From: Siphonodentalium dalli
Taxonomy: Eukaryota; Mollusca; Scaphopoda; Gadilida; Siphonodentaliidae
Direction of reading: 5' to 3'
DNA length: 64,000 bases
Assembly (NCBI GenBank): GCA_032622095.1
Contig: CP136068.1
Coordinates: forward strand, 136,161,989-136,225,988
Within the stretch, counting starts at the first letter, position 1. Each line of letters begins with the position of its first letter. Below are positions 36,658-47,896 of the stretch, in pieces. A program made the translations under genes and the position numbers. The notes below the pieces were generated by a model that searched no databases, had not been told where the DNA came from, and worked only from the letters and a program-made list of their open reading frames with translations.

Positions 36658-36967
36658 ATTGCTATGATAATTTAGAAAGGCCGTGCACCATTCCACTTGG
36701 CATACTATATTTGACAATTAAATGAGTTTGAAAAACTCTTACATGTATATTTCTAGCAAATTCTGATTAAAATGTCCATATATATTGTATTTGTAACCTG
36801 CTTTTATATGATGCACTCAAGCGATTATCTACCCAAACCATCGCGTGCGACGAAGCGATCCAGTCGCTTTCGGTGTGCATATAAAAATCGCGCGCTTTGA
36901 ACCGCTACGGACGACAAAAAACGGCCGTAAAAATCGCGCGCTCGCGCCCGGTGTGGATTGACCCTTA

Positions 36968-38016
36968 TACTGGGGGTGTATGTAACCGTTACATAATCAC
37001 CAAAGACACCTGATGGATATTCTACCGAGGGATCTAAAAACGTATGGCGACAGAGTCTTTGATTGTTATGCGCCGACTATATTGAACTCCCTGAACTGAA
37101 TAAAGACACTTCGGTTTCCAACTCCTTAGCAAAGTTTAAGACTCTTTTGAATACAGGGTGCTTCAGAATGCATTAGGGCGCAATATGGTTAATGTTGCGG
37201 TTATTGTACGACGATTCTGCTGTTTATGGTGACATATTTGTGTGTTTATAGATGACGTTTGAGAGAGGACAGGTAATTAGGAGGAATGCACGTGCCTTGA
37301 GCATTCTGGGATAAGGCGCTATAGAACTATTATATATTATTATTGTTATTATTATTATCGAATGTGACATATAGATGAAACATGCCGGGAAAATAGTAAA
37401 TGAAGAAGTGACAGAAGAGGAGAGCTGACATCATAGAACTGCTGTATCTATGGTTACTGATCTATGTTGATTATAGCTAAGTTGAACGTTTAGTTTTGGA
37501 AATTAAGAGGGAGGTAGAGTGGCAACATTCGAATGGGGAATTCAGTGTTAATTTTTTAGAAAAGATTGATCAAACCTTACAAAGCGTAGGTGACCATATC
37601 ATACCTTTTTGGAAAGTTTGAAGACATATCTAGTGACAACGCGAAGCGGAATTTTGATTTTCATCCCAGGTTAGATATTATTGGACATTATTAAAAAGTT
37701 GGTCACCATTGTTTATCATTGTTTATAATATTTCAATCAAATGTCACAAAACAAAACATAAAATGAAAAATCTGCTTTGCGTTGTCACTAGATATATGCT
37801 CAAAAATTCCAACAAGGCATGAAGTATTATTCTACGTTTTGTAAATACTGAGTAATCTTGTCTTGAAAATTAACACTGAATTCCCCATTTAAATGTTGCC
37901 ACGCTACCTCCATCTTAAGGTGGCAGCAAAACGGGATTTGCCTGTTTGAAATGTGTGATAGCTAACGGCAGACTGTGTGCCTATGTTTAGCTTGATACTG
38001 TTTGTTTCTTTTCTAG
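36968..38016. other. end of lectin intron 3
   Basis: No gene seen. Two similar halves face each other: 37540-37640 and 37790-37900 share inverted AGTGACAACGCGAAGC-like and AATTCAGTGTTAATTTT-like blocks, suggesting an old fold-back of about 400 bp. The acceptor for exon 4 is TTCTTTTCTAG. Confidence 0.5.
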
Positions 38017-38228
38017 ATGTCATCTATATTGATGCATATAGAGAGACAGACGGTGTCCCATTCAGATCACAGAGCGGAGATCAGATTCCGTTCGTAGATT
38101 GATCGATTGATCAACCCGACCCATTCATGTATGTCAAAATCAGATATGACATGAGTACAAACTACATTTACATGATGGAGAGTGGGACTGGATCCATTCG
38201 ACGGCCATTTCTATGCCAGTTTGATTGA
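38017..38228 (+). CDS. lectin-gene exon 4: C-terminal half of the C-type lectin domain, with an in-frame TGA
   Basis: Acceptor TTCTTTTCTAG, entering in phase 1 and completing the Asp codon of exon 3. It reads DVIYIDAYRETDGVPF, then SGDQIPFVD, a TGA at 38100-38102, then SIDQPDPFMYVKIRYDM and finally RRPFLCQFD before the natural stop. The TGA sits where CTLDs usually have Trp (FVDW-like), so a TGG-to-TGA change is the simplest reading. The terminal FLCQFD is the counterpart of the YICE end of CTLDs; the third canonical Cys is missing. With the exon 1 frameshift this points to a pseudogene, but either lesion could be a sequencing error or an allele. Confidence 0.75.
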
Positions 38229-38490
38229 ATAACTTGTTGAAATAACGCCACCTGTGTCACAGATTGAGGATAACGGCACTGTTTCACTCAAGATTGTGAT
38301 AAATACCCACTGGCCGGCGAACTTAAAGTGATATGTATGTGTGGAAAATTGACATTTAGATAGATAAGTGTATTGTCAATCAGGTCAGTTTACAGGTAAA
38401 GTAATTTGGATAAACAAACAATCAAACAAACTAGCAAACAAATATACAGAACATATGAGAAAGTATTAAGTGATTGATGTTGATTGGTGA

Positions 38491-38496
38491 AATAAA
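38491..38496 (+). promoter_or_regulatory. candidate polyadenylation signal of the lectin gene
   Basis: AATAAA 263 bp after the lectin stop codon, the first canonical hexamer downstream on the plus strand that I found. Confidence 0.4.
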
Positions 38497-38904
38497 ACTG
38501 ATACAAGTTGCATGATGTTCACGTCCAACAGTCATCAGATATAGGATACGGCATTGATGGGCCTACATGGTACTACATGGTACTATATCATAAGAATTAC
38601 ATGAAAGAGGAAATTATGATGGAAACTGTAAATGTCCCTATAATTTTCAGATTAAATTAAGTTCAGTTTTCAGCTAAGCTCGTATATTGTTATGGTATGC
38701 GAAGCCATCTTTTGATTATTAACTTAAAGTATGTGCACCGCGTGGCCCTAATAGTCATATCCAGTTGAAAACGTCGAATATAAAGCGGGTTTAAAACTTA
38801 ACGGTCTGGTGAAACCAGCATCTAAGGGGGCGTTTGTTGTCGGTAAGATCCATTATCCGATTTGACACCACGTTTGCCAACATAAAACAATACTTGCCAT
38901 CAAC

Positions 38905-39200
38905 ATGATTTCTATGGTAAAATCACAACGATTTCTATGGTACAACCATGATTTCTATGGTACAATCACCACGATTTCTATGGTACAATCACCATGATTT
39001 CTATGGTACAATCACCCCGATTTATATGGTACAATCACCACGATTGATATGGTACAATCACCATTATTTATATGGTACAATCACCACGATGTATATGGTA
39101 CATACAATCACAATGATGTATATGGTACAATCACCACGATGTATATGATACAATCACCATGATTTCTATGGTACAATCACAACGATTTCTATCATACAGG
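38905..39200 (+). repeat. 23-bp minisatellite, about 12 units
   Basis: Tandem units close to GATTTCTATGGTACAATCAC plus a C and two variable bases. Variants group by TTTCTATGG, TTTATATGG and GTATATGG subtypes, and one unit has a 4-bp insertion (about 39100). Units abut without unique spacers. Confidence 0.9.
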
Positions 39201-39624
39201 CATCGCGAAATTTCACAAAATCATACATCGGTGTTACGTTGAAATCGAGTGCAAATTATCATAATTGAGAACGCTCTTTATTATATACCGTTTTTGGGCA
39301 ACAGAAACATTGACGCTCTTTATCAGAGACGATTATTGGATTTTTTCTGGGCTGACAAAAATAGAAGAAGAAAAAAACTATCACAAAAACTCGTAATTGT
39401 AAAGAGCTATTATTAAACATTTTGCTAGCCTAACAGCATTCAAAACATGCTAAAACTTCATATTTCGAAAGTTGATATCTGGACACTAAAACCTCCTATG
39501 TTCTGGTACAGGTTGTGGTTGTATGGTGTCACTTCGGGCAGGGTATATGTACTTGGTTTGTGCTTCGTGTCTGTAATTTGCTTGATCGCTTATAGATATT
39601 AATTTCACATACATTTATACAATA

Positions 39625-40205
39625 CTAGCTGATGTGTCCGGGCTATTTAGGGAGAACAATACTGAGCGAACAACGTTCAAAAGTATTAGGAGAAAAACAA
39701 AAATGTTTGATCGGTCCAGAAACATGCCTATATGAACGTATATGAGCGAGGTCAAGGTCAAGGACACGGTTGCACGTGAATTTGGATTCGCCCATATATT
39801 GTTCCCGGGATCAAAGTAGGCCTACATACCAAATTTGAGTCAGATCGGTCGAGCAGTTTTCGAGTCTATAACACACATACAGACAGACAGAAGTTCCACC
39901 AATATCTAATAGATATGTCTCAAATACTGTATGTATATGTATGTTTAATTGAGATAAAATACACAAATATAAATCTATGTATCTGTCCATCCTTCTCTTT
40001 ACTCTCACACGACCAGCTCACGACCATTACAGAGAGGAATCGAGTGTGCATAGCAGTGTCATCCCCGGACATGACACTTTGAGAGGAGCGGGTGTACAAC
40101 GAAATTCAACCAGTACGTTTTTCGATATGTCCGAGATTATTTTGCTCCTGATATCATTTTAGGAGGTCGATTTATGATCCGCATGGCACTGGGAATGCAG
40201 ATGGT
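39625..40205 (-). repeat. interspersed repeat with Helitron-like 3' end
   Basis: Read on the minus strand the segment runs from the tRNA-like block at 40229 to AGCCCGGACACATCAGCTAGT at about 39625. CTAG followed by T is the usual Helitron 3' terminus, and the phrase CTCGACCGATCTGACTCAAA occurs in many invertebrate repeats of this kind. No stable terminal hairpin survives, so a SINE or LINE tail remains possible. Confidence 0.35.
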
Positions 40206-40228
40206 GGTGAAATTAAAGTCCGACTGAT

Positions 40229-40306
40229 ACCATGTCGGATTTGAACCCCCGATCGTGTCGAAGGTTCTGCGCAGAGGTCGACCCATTAACTAACAGAGCC
40301 ATCCAC
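40229..40306 (-). repeat. tRNA-derived (SINE-like) block
   Basis: On the minus strand TGGCTCTGTTAGTTAATGGG resembles a pol III A box and GGGGGTTCAAATCC is a near-perfect B box, about 30 bp apart. Acceptor-stem pairing is poor, so this is a SINE head or tRNA pseudogene, not a working tRNA. Confidence 0.6.
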
Positions 40307-40387
40307 GTGTCGCAACTTCACGCAACAACATAATGTATCAACATTAATATAATTAAATATAGTGAGGATATATAAACAAATTTATAT

Positions 40388-40608
40388 TGGTCCCGTGGTT
40401 TTAGTGCTACAGCCTACAGGTCAATGTTTGGAATAACATTCCATATATGGAAATCATGAATAATTCAAAGCTCCATATAGGAAAATGCTTCTCCAAAAAC
40501 TTTGACCAGTAGCACAAAAACCACGGAACCGGGGCCGGAAGAATCTCTGAAACCACGAAACGGAGCTGTATGAATCTAATACGGCCGCGACCCAGTGATC
40601 TCGCTTAT
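40388..40608. repeat. fold-back MITE family FB1, copy 1
   Basis: Arms GTGGTTTTAGTGCTACAG... and ...AGTAGCACAAAAACCACGG flank a centre with ATTCCATATATGGA. A related copy is at 43012-43210 (AGTGCTACAGGTCAAAG, GCATTCCATATATGGA). Degenerate, no target duplication assigned. Confidence 0.65.
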
Positions 40609-42074
40609 AATGAAGCTCAGTGGATTTGCTTTCATATTCAAACATATCCACTTGTTGTTCGTAAAGTACTGAATTTTGCTAAACATGCCTAATGTCTACA
40701 TCCCAACAGTGGGAAAGACCGGAAATACAACCAGTGCTGAACTCCAACAGAACATGGCATTATAACTTATCGATCACTCTTTAAAGGCACAGATGGCCTT
40801 CGTTATAGGTTATCATTTTGAAGTAACAGTCACCAAAAATTATACCATAAATATATAGTAGATAAACATAGGGTCACCACGAAAGAGTAACTATGTTTAG
40901 CCACTGATGCGAATCTGTCAGTGGCCATGAGGCGGATGCGCCACCAAAGAGGCAAATGTTCTAATACCAGTGTGCTCTTGCAGCATCCAGGGTTCACTAT
41001 TTCGGTGGTAACAATGGCCAATGGCCACGTTTTTTGTTTGTTGAAATTTGCCAACGAAAATTACATTTGGCCAAAAAGTACATGTGGGTTAATGTATGTT
41101 GCCAGCTAGATTTTTGTGGTCCCCGTCCGTGCACATTTCCTTGATCACGTTTGTCCAACTCGAAATGTATAAGTTATTTTTGAGCGTATTTCTTTATATT
41201 TTTGTTTTTCAATGTTTCGGATATATGAATTTTCTGGCTAGAGTGAACTATGGCATCAGACAAAAATGTTGGTTTTGAAGCAATCAGACTGAACACAGAC
41301 TATTGAACAGCGACGCGTGCTATCATCGGTAACAAATAACAGGTAAATAATTACTTTTACATAGTATTACGTGACGCAGTATGGTATTAGATACGATAGA
41401 AACCAATGTTTATGTTTTCAAAATGGGAGATTACTCTAAGATGGCCGTTATTTCGTTAAATATTACATTTAAGAAATAACGGGCATGTCTAAAGATTCAC
41501 ACCACAAAGACAGACTTCGCAAAGCCTTTGGCACTGGAATAGGAAAAAGCAGTAAACAGACATTTGGCACCAGAAATAGCTTTTTTCTCTTAATTTATTT
41601 AAACAATCGTTTGATAATGGACCCGTCTGATATTTACATACCTTGTCTCAAGACTCTAACACTGTATTTACAATTTAACACTTAATCTTGCTATACAACA
41701 TAAATTCTCCCACACAGTTATAACAGTATATTTACATACTAAGGGTGATTATCACTAAATCCAGCATTCTGATTGGTCGGCGTCCAAGTGGCTAGTTGCA
41801 GTTATTTCTCGGTGAACGCGCAGCAGCTCATAACACCAGGCTCATAATTACATCGTCGCGTCATAGGTTTGGGAAAGACGAACGCATAATGTTTTTGGCG
41901 CATTTGGACTCGCGCAGGATTGACTTAATAAATAATCGGGTTTCAATATAAAGAGAAATTGTTCCTGTTAACTTTTGCCAAGGGTGCTATGGTATATTTT
42001 GGGCTGGTTTTGTCACGATACACTTTTCGATTTAAATACATTTACAAACGTGGCTTTTTCGCTAAATGTATATA
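40609..42074. other. intergenic interval
   Basis: Between the convergent lectin and DUF885 genes. No gene recognised. It holds a TTTGGCC word cluster (41010-41080) and a small palindrome at about 41445-41483 (CCGTTATTTC/GAAATAACGG). Confidence 0.4.
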
Positions 42075-42226
42075 AATATAAGGATTAACTGTGTATGGAG
42101 GTGTAACCGTGAGGTAAGTGGTCATAACTTGTATGTAAAACTTCGGGTTTTACACAAGTTATGACCACTTACCTCACGGTTACATATCCATAAAAACAGT
42201 CCACATGACAGTTAATCCTTATATAT
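42075..42226. repeat. 150-bp hairpin MITE with a TTCG-capped centre
   Basis: Arms contain AAGGATTAACTGT, GTAACCGTGAGGTAAG and TGGTCATAACTTGT, with their reverse complements at 42153-42226. The 19-bp centre GTAAAACTTCGGGTTTTAC is itself a small hairpin with a C-TTCG-G turn. Confidence 0.8.
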
Positions 42227-42398
42227 ATTGGAATGGTCTGTTATTCGCTTGGATGGGGTGTGAAGGACATATAAGCAGAGACTGCCAGACAAAATGATAA
42301 AACAAATGCAGAAGAATTGATAGTCATTGGTGGGAAATGTTTAATTAATAAGTTCAACGAACAACCTAACATATTATCTGACATTTTACTCAGGAAAT

Positions 42399-42942
42399 CA
42401 GGGGGGGGGGGGGGGGTCGGAAAAAAATTTCAGGCACGTATGCTGATTTTTAACTTTCGATCCTTGTTGGGACCCACCCAGCCCCGCGTCCAAAACGTTT
42501 TCGTTTTCGGCAGTTTTTTCCGACCATTTTTGGACACCCACCCCCCTTTTAACACTAAAACAGAGATTTGCGGGGGGGGGATTCACTGTAAACAGCTGTA
42601 TATGAATTTCTATGCATACTATTTGTCATGGATGTTAACATTGACATGTAAATAGGAACGAGTCATTTTGGGGTCACTCGGCCAAAAAAACATGGCTGCC
42701 AGCGGCCATCTTGGATTTCAAAATTTGCAACAAAATACAACACGATAACTGCCTGCAGTCAGTTTAGCAGTTAGAATTACATTATTTCTCTTATTCTAAG
42801 GTGTTTTAAGCCAAACTCATTGCAAAAACAGTAAAAAAACTTGCAGGAAATGTTTTTTGAGTTGCGGAATTTTGTTGTTGTTGGTCTCATCGATAATCCA
42901 CCCACCCCGGCATACGTGCCCGGATTCCCCCCCCCCCCCCTG
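42399..42942 (+). mobile_element. hAT-like MITE with G-run ends, copy 1
   Basis: Begins CA plus a 16-17-base G run and GTCGG, ends CCGGATTCCCCCCC..CTG. A reversed copy lies at 50819-51309. Shared blocks: AAACAGAGATTTGCGGGGG, AACAGCTGTATATGAA, GGCTGCCAGCGGCCATCTTG and GATAACTGCCTGCAGTCAG. No clear target duplication for this copy. Confidence 0.65.
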
Positions 42943-43011
42943 CGCCAATGGGTATTTAGTATAACACGCGTTAGTGAGAATACATATATTGATAGCTGTT
43001 CAATAGGCCAT

Positions 43012-43210
43012 GTCACTGAGTCGCTGCCATATTGGATCCATCCAGCTCCGTTCCGTTTTTTCAGTGCTACAGGTCAAAGTTCTGGAGAAGCATTCCATAT
43101 ATGGAGCTTTTCAGTATTCATTAATTCCATATATTGAATGGTACTCCAGAACTTTGACCTGTATCACTAACAAAACGGAACGGGGCTGGATGGATCCAAT
43201 CAGTGACAAG
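43012..43210. repeat. fold-back MITE family FB1, copy 2
   Basis: Near-perfect arms of about 85 bp. The left arm contains ATTGGATCCATCCAGC and CAGGTCAAAGTTCTGGAG; the right arm contains CTCCAGAACTTTGACCTG and GCTGGATGGATCCAAT. The centre is ATTCCATATATGGA. Better preserved than copy 1. Confidence 0.85.
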
Positions 43211-43315
43211 ACGTATTGTTTCGGGACACTGAGACTGATTATGAGGGTATCAGCAGATATAATCACTTTGAGCGTATCCACGTCGGAATGTTGAGCGGTT
43301 TGAGAAACATTCAAC

Positions 43316-44474
43316 CAGGGACGTGCCGACAAGAGGGGTTTGGGATGTCTCACCCCAACGTTAGTAAATATTTTGAACACTTTTCAAATTTCATGTCTAA
43401 CACAACATTACTTGGAAAATTCAGAACAAAAATGGGTCGATTCTGTTCTGATTGTCTTATATTCACACCAGTTTATTATATGCAAACTTTCTTCTAAAAG
43501 TCCCACAATAAATTATATGGAAAAGGAGTTTATAAATCACGATATCTACTGGATTCTACTATAAATAGGAATGGTGGGTTAATTAAAAGCTCACGCGACG
43601 TCATTAGTTAATAATAGGAATTGTAAATTCTGTTTAACCCTTTACCCAACAGAAGGGCCCTGTGCCAATGCATTCTCTTATATATGCGAGTCGACCATAG
43701 GTCGCCTCGCATATATAAGAGAATGCATTGGCTTAACACATTAAAAATTATAAAATTGTTAAAGAATGTAAGAAAAAATGGTAAAAAGTGTTAAAAAAAG
43801 ATTTTTTTTAGGCCAATGCATTCTCTTATATATGCGAGGCGACCTATGGTCGACTCGCATATATAAGAGAATGCATTGGCACAGGGTATAACTGTAACCA
43901 TCACAATGTGGTCAATGAGCCGATTCCAATGATATCCATATTTGTATGGTTTTATTGAGACAGACCGAAGATATTTTAGGCTGTTGAAGCTTTATTTGGC
44001 CGGTTTTGGCCGGTTTGTTGGGTAAAGGGTTAAATCTTCTTGAATCACAGTACGTGTTGTGACGGATCCATGTATACACGGGTCAATAAGGTATTTCAGG
44101 CCTAATGGAGTTAATAACATTGGTAGATCATATAATACAACACTTATTGCATTGTTTCGAGGTTGAAATGACGATGTATCAACCATTGGAAGTTAATACA
44201 TCCTCAAGTCAACATCGAAACAATGCAATAAATGTATAATATATATAAAATTAGCGTCGAATATTTTCCAACATTCGGTACAAGTTTTATACTGCATGAA
44301 TTAGCAATCACTTGGAAATTTACAAGAGTTAAAAAGTTTGAGGTCCAAAACTTGGAAACCTCAAAGCCAGGGGGATTCGGGTGAAACTTCGGGAAATTTC
44401 GGTGTGATACAAGATGGGAGGGGTGCAGTTATAAATTCCAAGGAGACAACCCAACCCCTCTAGCCACGTCCCTG
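43316..44474. mobile_element. hAT-like element with CAGGGACGTG termini
   Basis: The left end CAGGGACGTGCCGACAAGAG and the right end, read inward, CAGGGACGTGGCTAGAGGGG are inverted over about 30 bp. Internal pieces match the TTTCCAAC dispersed repeat. A piggyBac-like MITE is inserted at 43634-44033. The flanks share only CATTC, so a target duplication is not demonstrated. CAGGG termini suggest hAT. Confidence 0.55.
43634..44033 (-). mobile_element. piggyBac-like MITE, copy 2
   Basis: 400 bp with TTAA at both ends, inverted relative to copy 1 and colinear with it. Both 67-bp palindromes are present (from about 43665 and 43812). It is nested in the hAT-like element 43316-44474. Confidence 0.9.
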
Positions 44475-44511
44475 TATGCATTCGATTGGTTGACCTCTCG
44501 GTGAATGTTCA

Positions 44512-44711
44512 CTAAGAATTCAGAACGTTTAGAAGTAATAAAAGCCACACTAGTCCAGTGGTAAATGATGACGTCACAGCACTGCTTGGTTGGTCGGGTG
44601 TCACCTTCACGGAATCTATCCAGTCATTGATCAGAGTATCCAGTACAGACAATGGAACCGGTCCGTTATTGAGCACTGTAGCATGAAATCCTTTGATGTC
44701 AAATTTATCAC
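44512..44711 (-). CDS. DUF885 gene, last exon with GPI-type tail
   Basis: Minus-strand exon with acceptor TTTACATTTCAG. It enters after a split Gly codon (G|GT) and reads GDKFDIKGFHATVLNNGPVP, then LDTLINDWIDSVKV, and ends with SSAVTSSFTTGLVWLLLLLN-VLNS and a stop. The first part is the conserved end of DUF885 proteins (GDKFD-x-x-x-FH, V-L-x-NG-x-x-PL). The Ser-rich omega-site-like stretch followed by a hydrophobic tail is typical of GPI anchoring at the cell surface. DUF885 proteins are putative metallopeptidase-like enzymes of unsettled substrate. It joins perfectly to 49983. Confidence 0.85.
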
Positions 44712-45372
44712 CTGAAATGTAAATTGTTTCACATGCCATTAGTTGTACCGTAGTGCATTGTGATGATCTCTTCCACAATTGTTCACATACTATTATGTTT
44801 TAACCCTTTCTTTGCTAAATTGATTCTTCCCACCCAGTTTTAAAACTAATTATTTGAATGGTGTGTTATTAATTTGGAGGGGTGTTCATGAACATTAAGC
44901 AGATGCCAGAAGACAAAAAAATAATACACGCGCAGAAGGATTCCTCTCTATGTATTGTAGCAATATCACCATCAAGATGCTGGACTGTTCACACAACTAT
45001 AATAGTCATGTATCATTAGAATTAGCTAAATTGTATAAACATGATTTTGTTCTGTTTATAAATATGTTTTAATAGATTCAAGCAACATGTGAAGTTCGCA
45101 CCTTGATGTTTTGTATATATTGGTCAAATATAACCGGGATATGACTGGATCTTTGTCCCGGGAAGTTAGAAATAATTGGAACATCTAATGGATCAAACAT
45201 GTTGGTTCCATGGAAGAGCACCGGAGCAACTATGTGTTAATCGATGGCGACTGTATATATTGTAAAGAACTTGCGATTGCGCTGTTATGCGATTCCGGTA
45301 TGGGTGATGGCGTATTTAACGCACGTTATCAATTTGATCACAACGTGCTGTCTTCAAAGCAGTGGTCGATAC
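44712..45372. other. DUF885 last intron, distal part
   Basis: Contains a plus-strand open segment (45210-45372). The target-site duplication GTCGATAC at 45365-45372 marks the border of the inserted element. Confidence 0.5.
45210..45372 (+). CDS. unrecognised coding-like segment cut by a transposon
   Basis: From ATG 45210 the plus strand reads MEEHRSNYVLIDGDCIYC, KELAIALLCDSGMGDG and VFNARYQFDHNVLSSKQW, then reaches GTCGATAC, where the 45373-49474 element is inserted. The composition looks protein-like, but I know no family. In the frame restored across the insertion it reads about 17 more codons to a stop. It may be a fragment of an older transposon protein. It lies on the strand opposite to DUF885. 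Confidence 0.3.
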
Positions 45373-46099
45373 CACAGGTCCCCAGAATAATAATATTTAC
45401 CCCACCCCCAATAATACTTAATCTTATAGAAAGGTATCAAACTTGTCCCTTCTTAATTTAAATTTTTTTTTGTAAGTCCACAAACAGGTTCAAAATTCAC
45501 AAAACATAATTTGAAATAAATACACAAAGATTGAATTAACACGAATGTCGATTTGAAAACATACACATGGACAAGAATATAACTTCATAAATATTTAGAG
45601 CGCATACACATTACTTCTTCGTTATATAATTGGTTTATATTTGGCCAATGACAGATTAGTGTTACGTCATTTCAGCTTACTTACAAAATGGCTGGTTTTG
45701 GAAAATTTTAATTTGTTTCTGGGTTTACGAAACTGACTCTTTCAATAAATACGAGAGATACGAGACCGTCATGTGGCCTGATTGGTTTGGGTGGGTCAGT
45801 AAACAATTCCGCTTCTAATTATGTATAACATATATATAGTCCAGTGCATTTATGGTTTCACCTCAAAATAATTGCAACACAAAGTTTCTTAGTGGGAATA
45901 AGTACTTTAACCCATCACAAATAATATACTAAAAATCAACAAGAATCAAGAAATGCGAAATTGATGAATATTGTGAAATAAATTTGTCAAAATTTGGTAA
46001 AATACTCATTTTATGGCGTTTTAAGGATGTTTATAAAAAACTTCCTTTCACATGTCCTTCCATTTATATATCCATTTTGTAGAGTGCACAACCCTGATT

Positions 46100-47830
46100 A
46101 CAGAACAGAAAACCTTTCCTGGATACGTTCAGTATTTTTTGAGTTATGTGCCTCCAAAATTTGGAGTTTGTCTAATTTCGGAGGCTCAATTTCTCAAAAT
46201 TAGTTAAAATCCATTTTTTATGGTCTTGTATTTAAAAAAATAAAGATAAATGAAGGGATTCCTTGTTGTTTTAGTCATTTCCTCTCCAGGTTGTGCACAA
46301 AATATGATTTCTTTATGCATCTATGATTGAGATGACAAAAATATTCTTAAACAAAATGTGTGTTCCACCATTGTATGGACAGCCAAATTTGCCTGTGGTC
46401 CAGAACCGGCGTGATGAAATAGCATATTTGATGTCATACAAATCAATAATTATATATACATTTTCCCTGTTTTTCTCATAATCACTTAAGTATACATCGT
46501 TAAACACATTGTAAAGGAATTTCCCAAATCATGGTGTAGAAAATCAAATTATGGCCCTATGAATCTTTAGAATTGACTCATCTAAAAATGCCATTTTGGG
46601 GCGTTTTATTTTCATTTTTAAGGTTTTTGTGTATAAATTGTAAAAACAATGTATGTTTAATGTGCAAAATCATTTGAACTTTCCTCCTGAAACACTTTAG
46701 TGTTGAAATAAATGCCTTATGTTGGATATGTCAATGAATGTCACTGAATTTCACTAATTTTTCGGGAAACTGATGCCAATTTTGAATATCTGAAAAATGG
46801 GGTAGGGGAAAACATATTGACAAAATCTAGAAAATATGGACCTTGATGCATAAAACTTTAACATCACCAGCTCCCACAAACCTTATTCTTTCATACAGAG
46901 TAAACTGCTTCCTGTTTTGATGTTCATATTTAGAGCTACGATCTCATTATTTCGGGCTGGTTCTATATAACATGCTGCTAAAGTTCTAAATAAACATCTA
47001 ATAATTATTAAAGTACTAAACTGTTTACCATGCAAGAATAATCTGCACAAACTGGAATAAAACAACCCTTTGTCTCCAATGACTAGAATATTGTGACAAG
47101 ATCATAGCCTAGGTGATTTCACCTACCCCATTATCAACATTCAAATTTGGAGTCAGTTTCTTGAAAAATATGTGAAATCCAGTGCCTGTTGATTGGCATA
47201 ACCAATGTAATCATATTTTTTCCAACACTATGTGTTTTAGGAGGAACGTTCAAATTATTTTACACATTAAACACTAATTGTATTCATTGTTGTTTACTAT
47301 TTGTGCACAAAAAAAACTTTAAAATGGACAAAAACACCCAAAAACAGTCAAAAATGACATTTTCGGAAAAGAGTCAATACAAAGGATTCATAGGGCCATA
47401 AGTTGATTATGGAACATATGTGTTTAGCAATTCCAGCACAGTGTATTTAACCTAGTATACGTAAGAGGTTATGAGAAATACAGGGCAAATGGCTATAACA
47501 TTATTGAGTTGTATGACCTCAAATATGGTATTTCATCACACCAGTTCTGTGTCACAATGCAAATTTGGATAAGTCCATACAATGGAACACACATTTTGTT
47601 TAAGAATATTTTTGTCTTCTCGATCATAGATGCATAAAGAACTCATTTTTTGTGCAATATAGTGAGGCAACTAATACAAGAGTAAGATATCCCTTCATTG
47701 TTCTCTAGTTTTTAAAATACTAGACCCAGATATATGGATTTTAGCTAATTCATCAGAAAATGAGGCTCCGAAATTAGACAAACTCCCAATTTTGGAGGCA
47801 CATAACTCGAAAAGTTCTCAACGTATTCAA
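46100..47830. repeat. 1.7-kb imperfect palindrome
   Basis: Matching inverted blocks: TTATGTGCCTCCAAAATTTG with CCAATTTTGGAGGCACATAA, AATTTCGGAGGCTCA with TGAGGCTCCGAAATT, ACAAAATGTGTGTTCCA with TGGAACACACATTTTGT, and TGGGGTAGG with CCTACCCCA. Arms about 750 bp, loop about 240 bp. Confidence 0.8.
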
Positions 47831-47896
47831 GCGAACATCCCAAGCAATAATATTGAGTGGAGCACTCATTATTATTGCTTGGGATGTTCGCTTGAA
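47829..47896. repeat. 24-bp perfect inverted repeat at a rearrangement junction
   Basis: CAAGCGAACATCCCAAGCAA on the left and TTGCTTGGGATGTTCGCTTG on the right are separated by about 20 bp. The right copy belongs to the coding fragment (AWDVRLK). The left copy is where the palindrome 46100-47830 stops. Confidence 0.85.

Larger units (their letters stand above)
34788..36964. mobile_element. PIF/Harbinger-type non-autonomous element A
   Basis: 2,177 bp with target duplication TTA on both sides (34785-34787 and 36965-36967). The inverted ends read AGGTCAATCCACACC and GGTGTGGATTGACC. Inside each end are CGCGCGATT and CGTCCGTA boxes shared with element B. A 3-bp T-x-A duplication is typical of PIF/Harbinger, and the MADF remnant at 35065 supports it. 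The middle is replaced by a nested MITE (35283-36657). It lies in lectin intron 3. Confidence 0.8.

Noticed and set aside
38905-39200. Array of ~12 regular 23-bp units resembling a CRISPR array
   Set aside because: Units abut directly without unique spacers, and the window is eukaryotic; it is a minisatellite.
40229-40306. Possible functional tRNA gene
   Set aside because: A and B boxes are present but the acceptor and anticodon stems do not pair well, and the block is embedded in an interspersed repeat.
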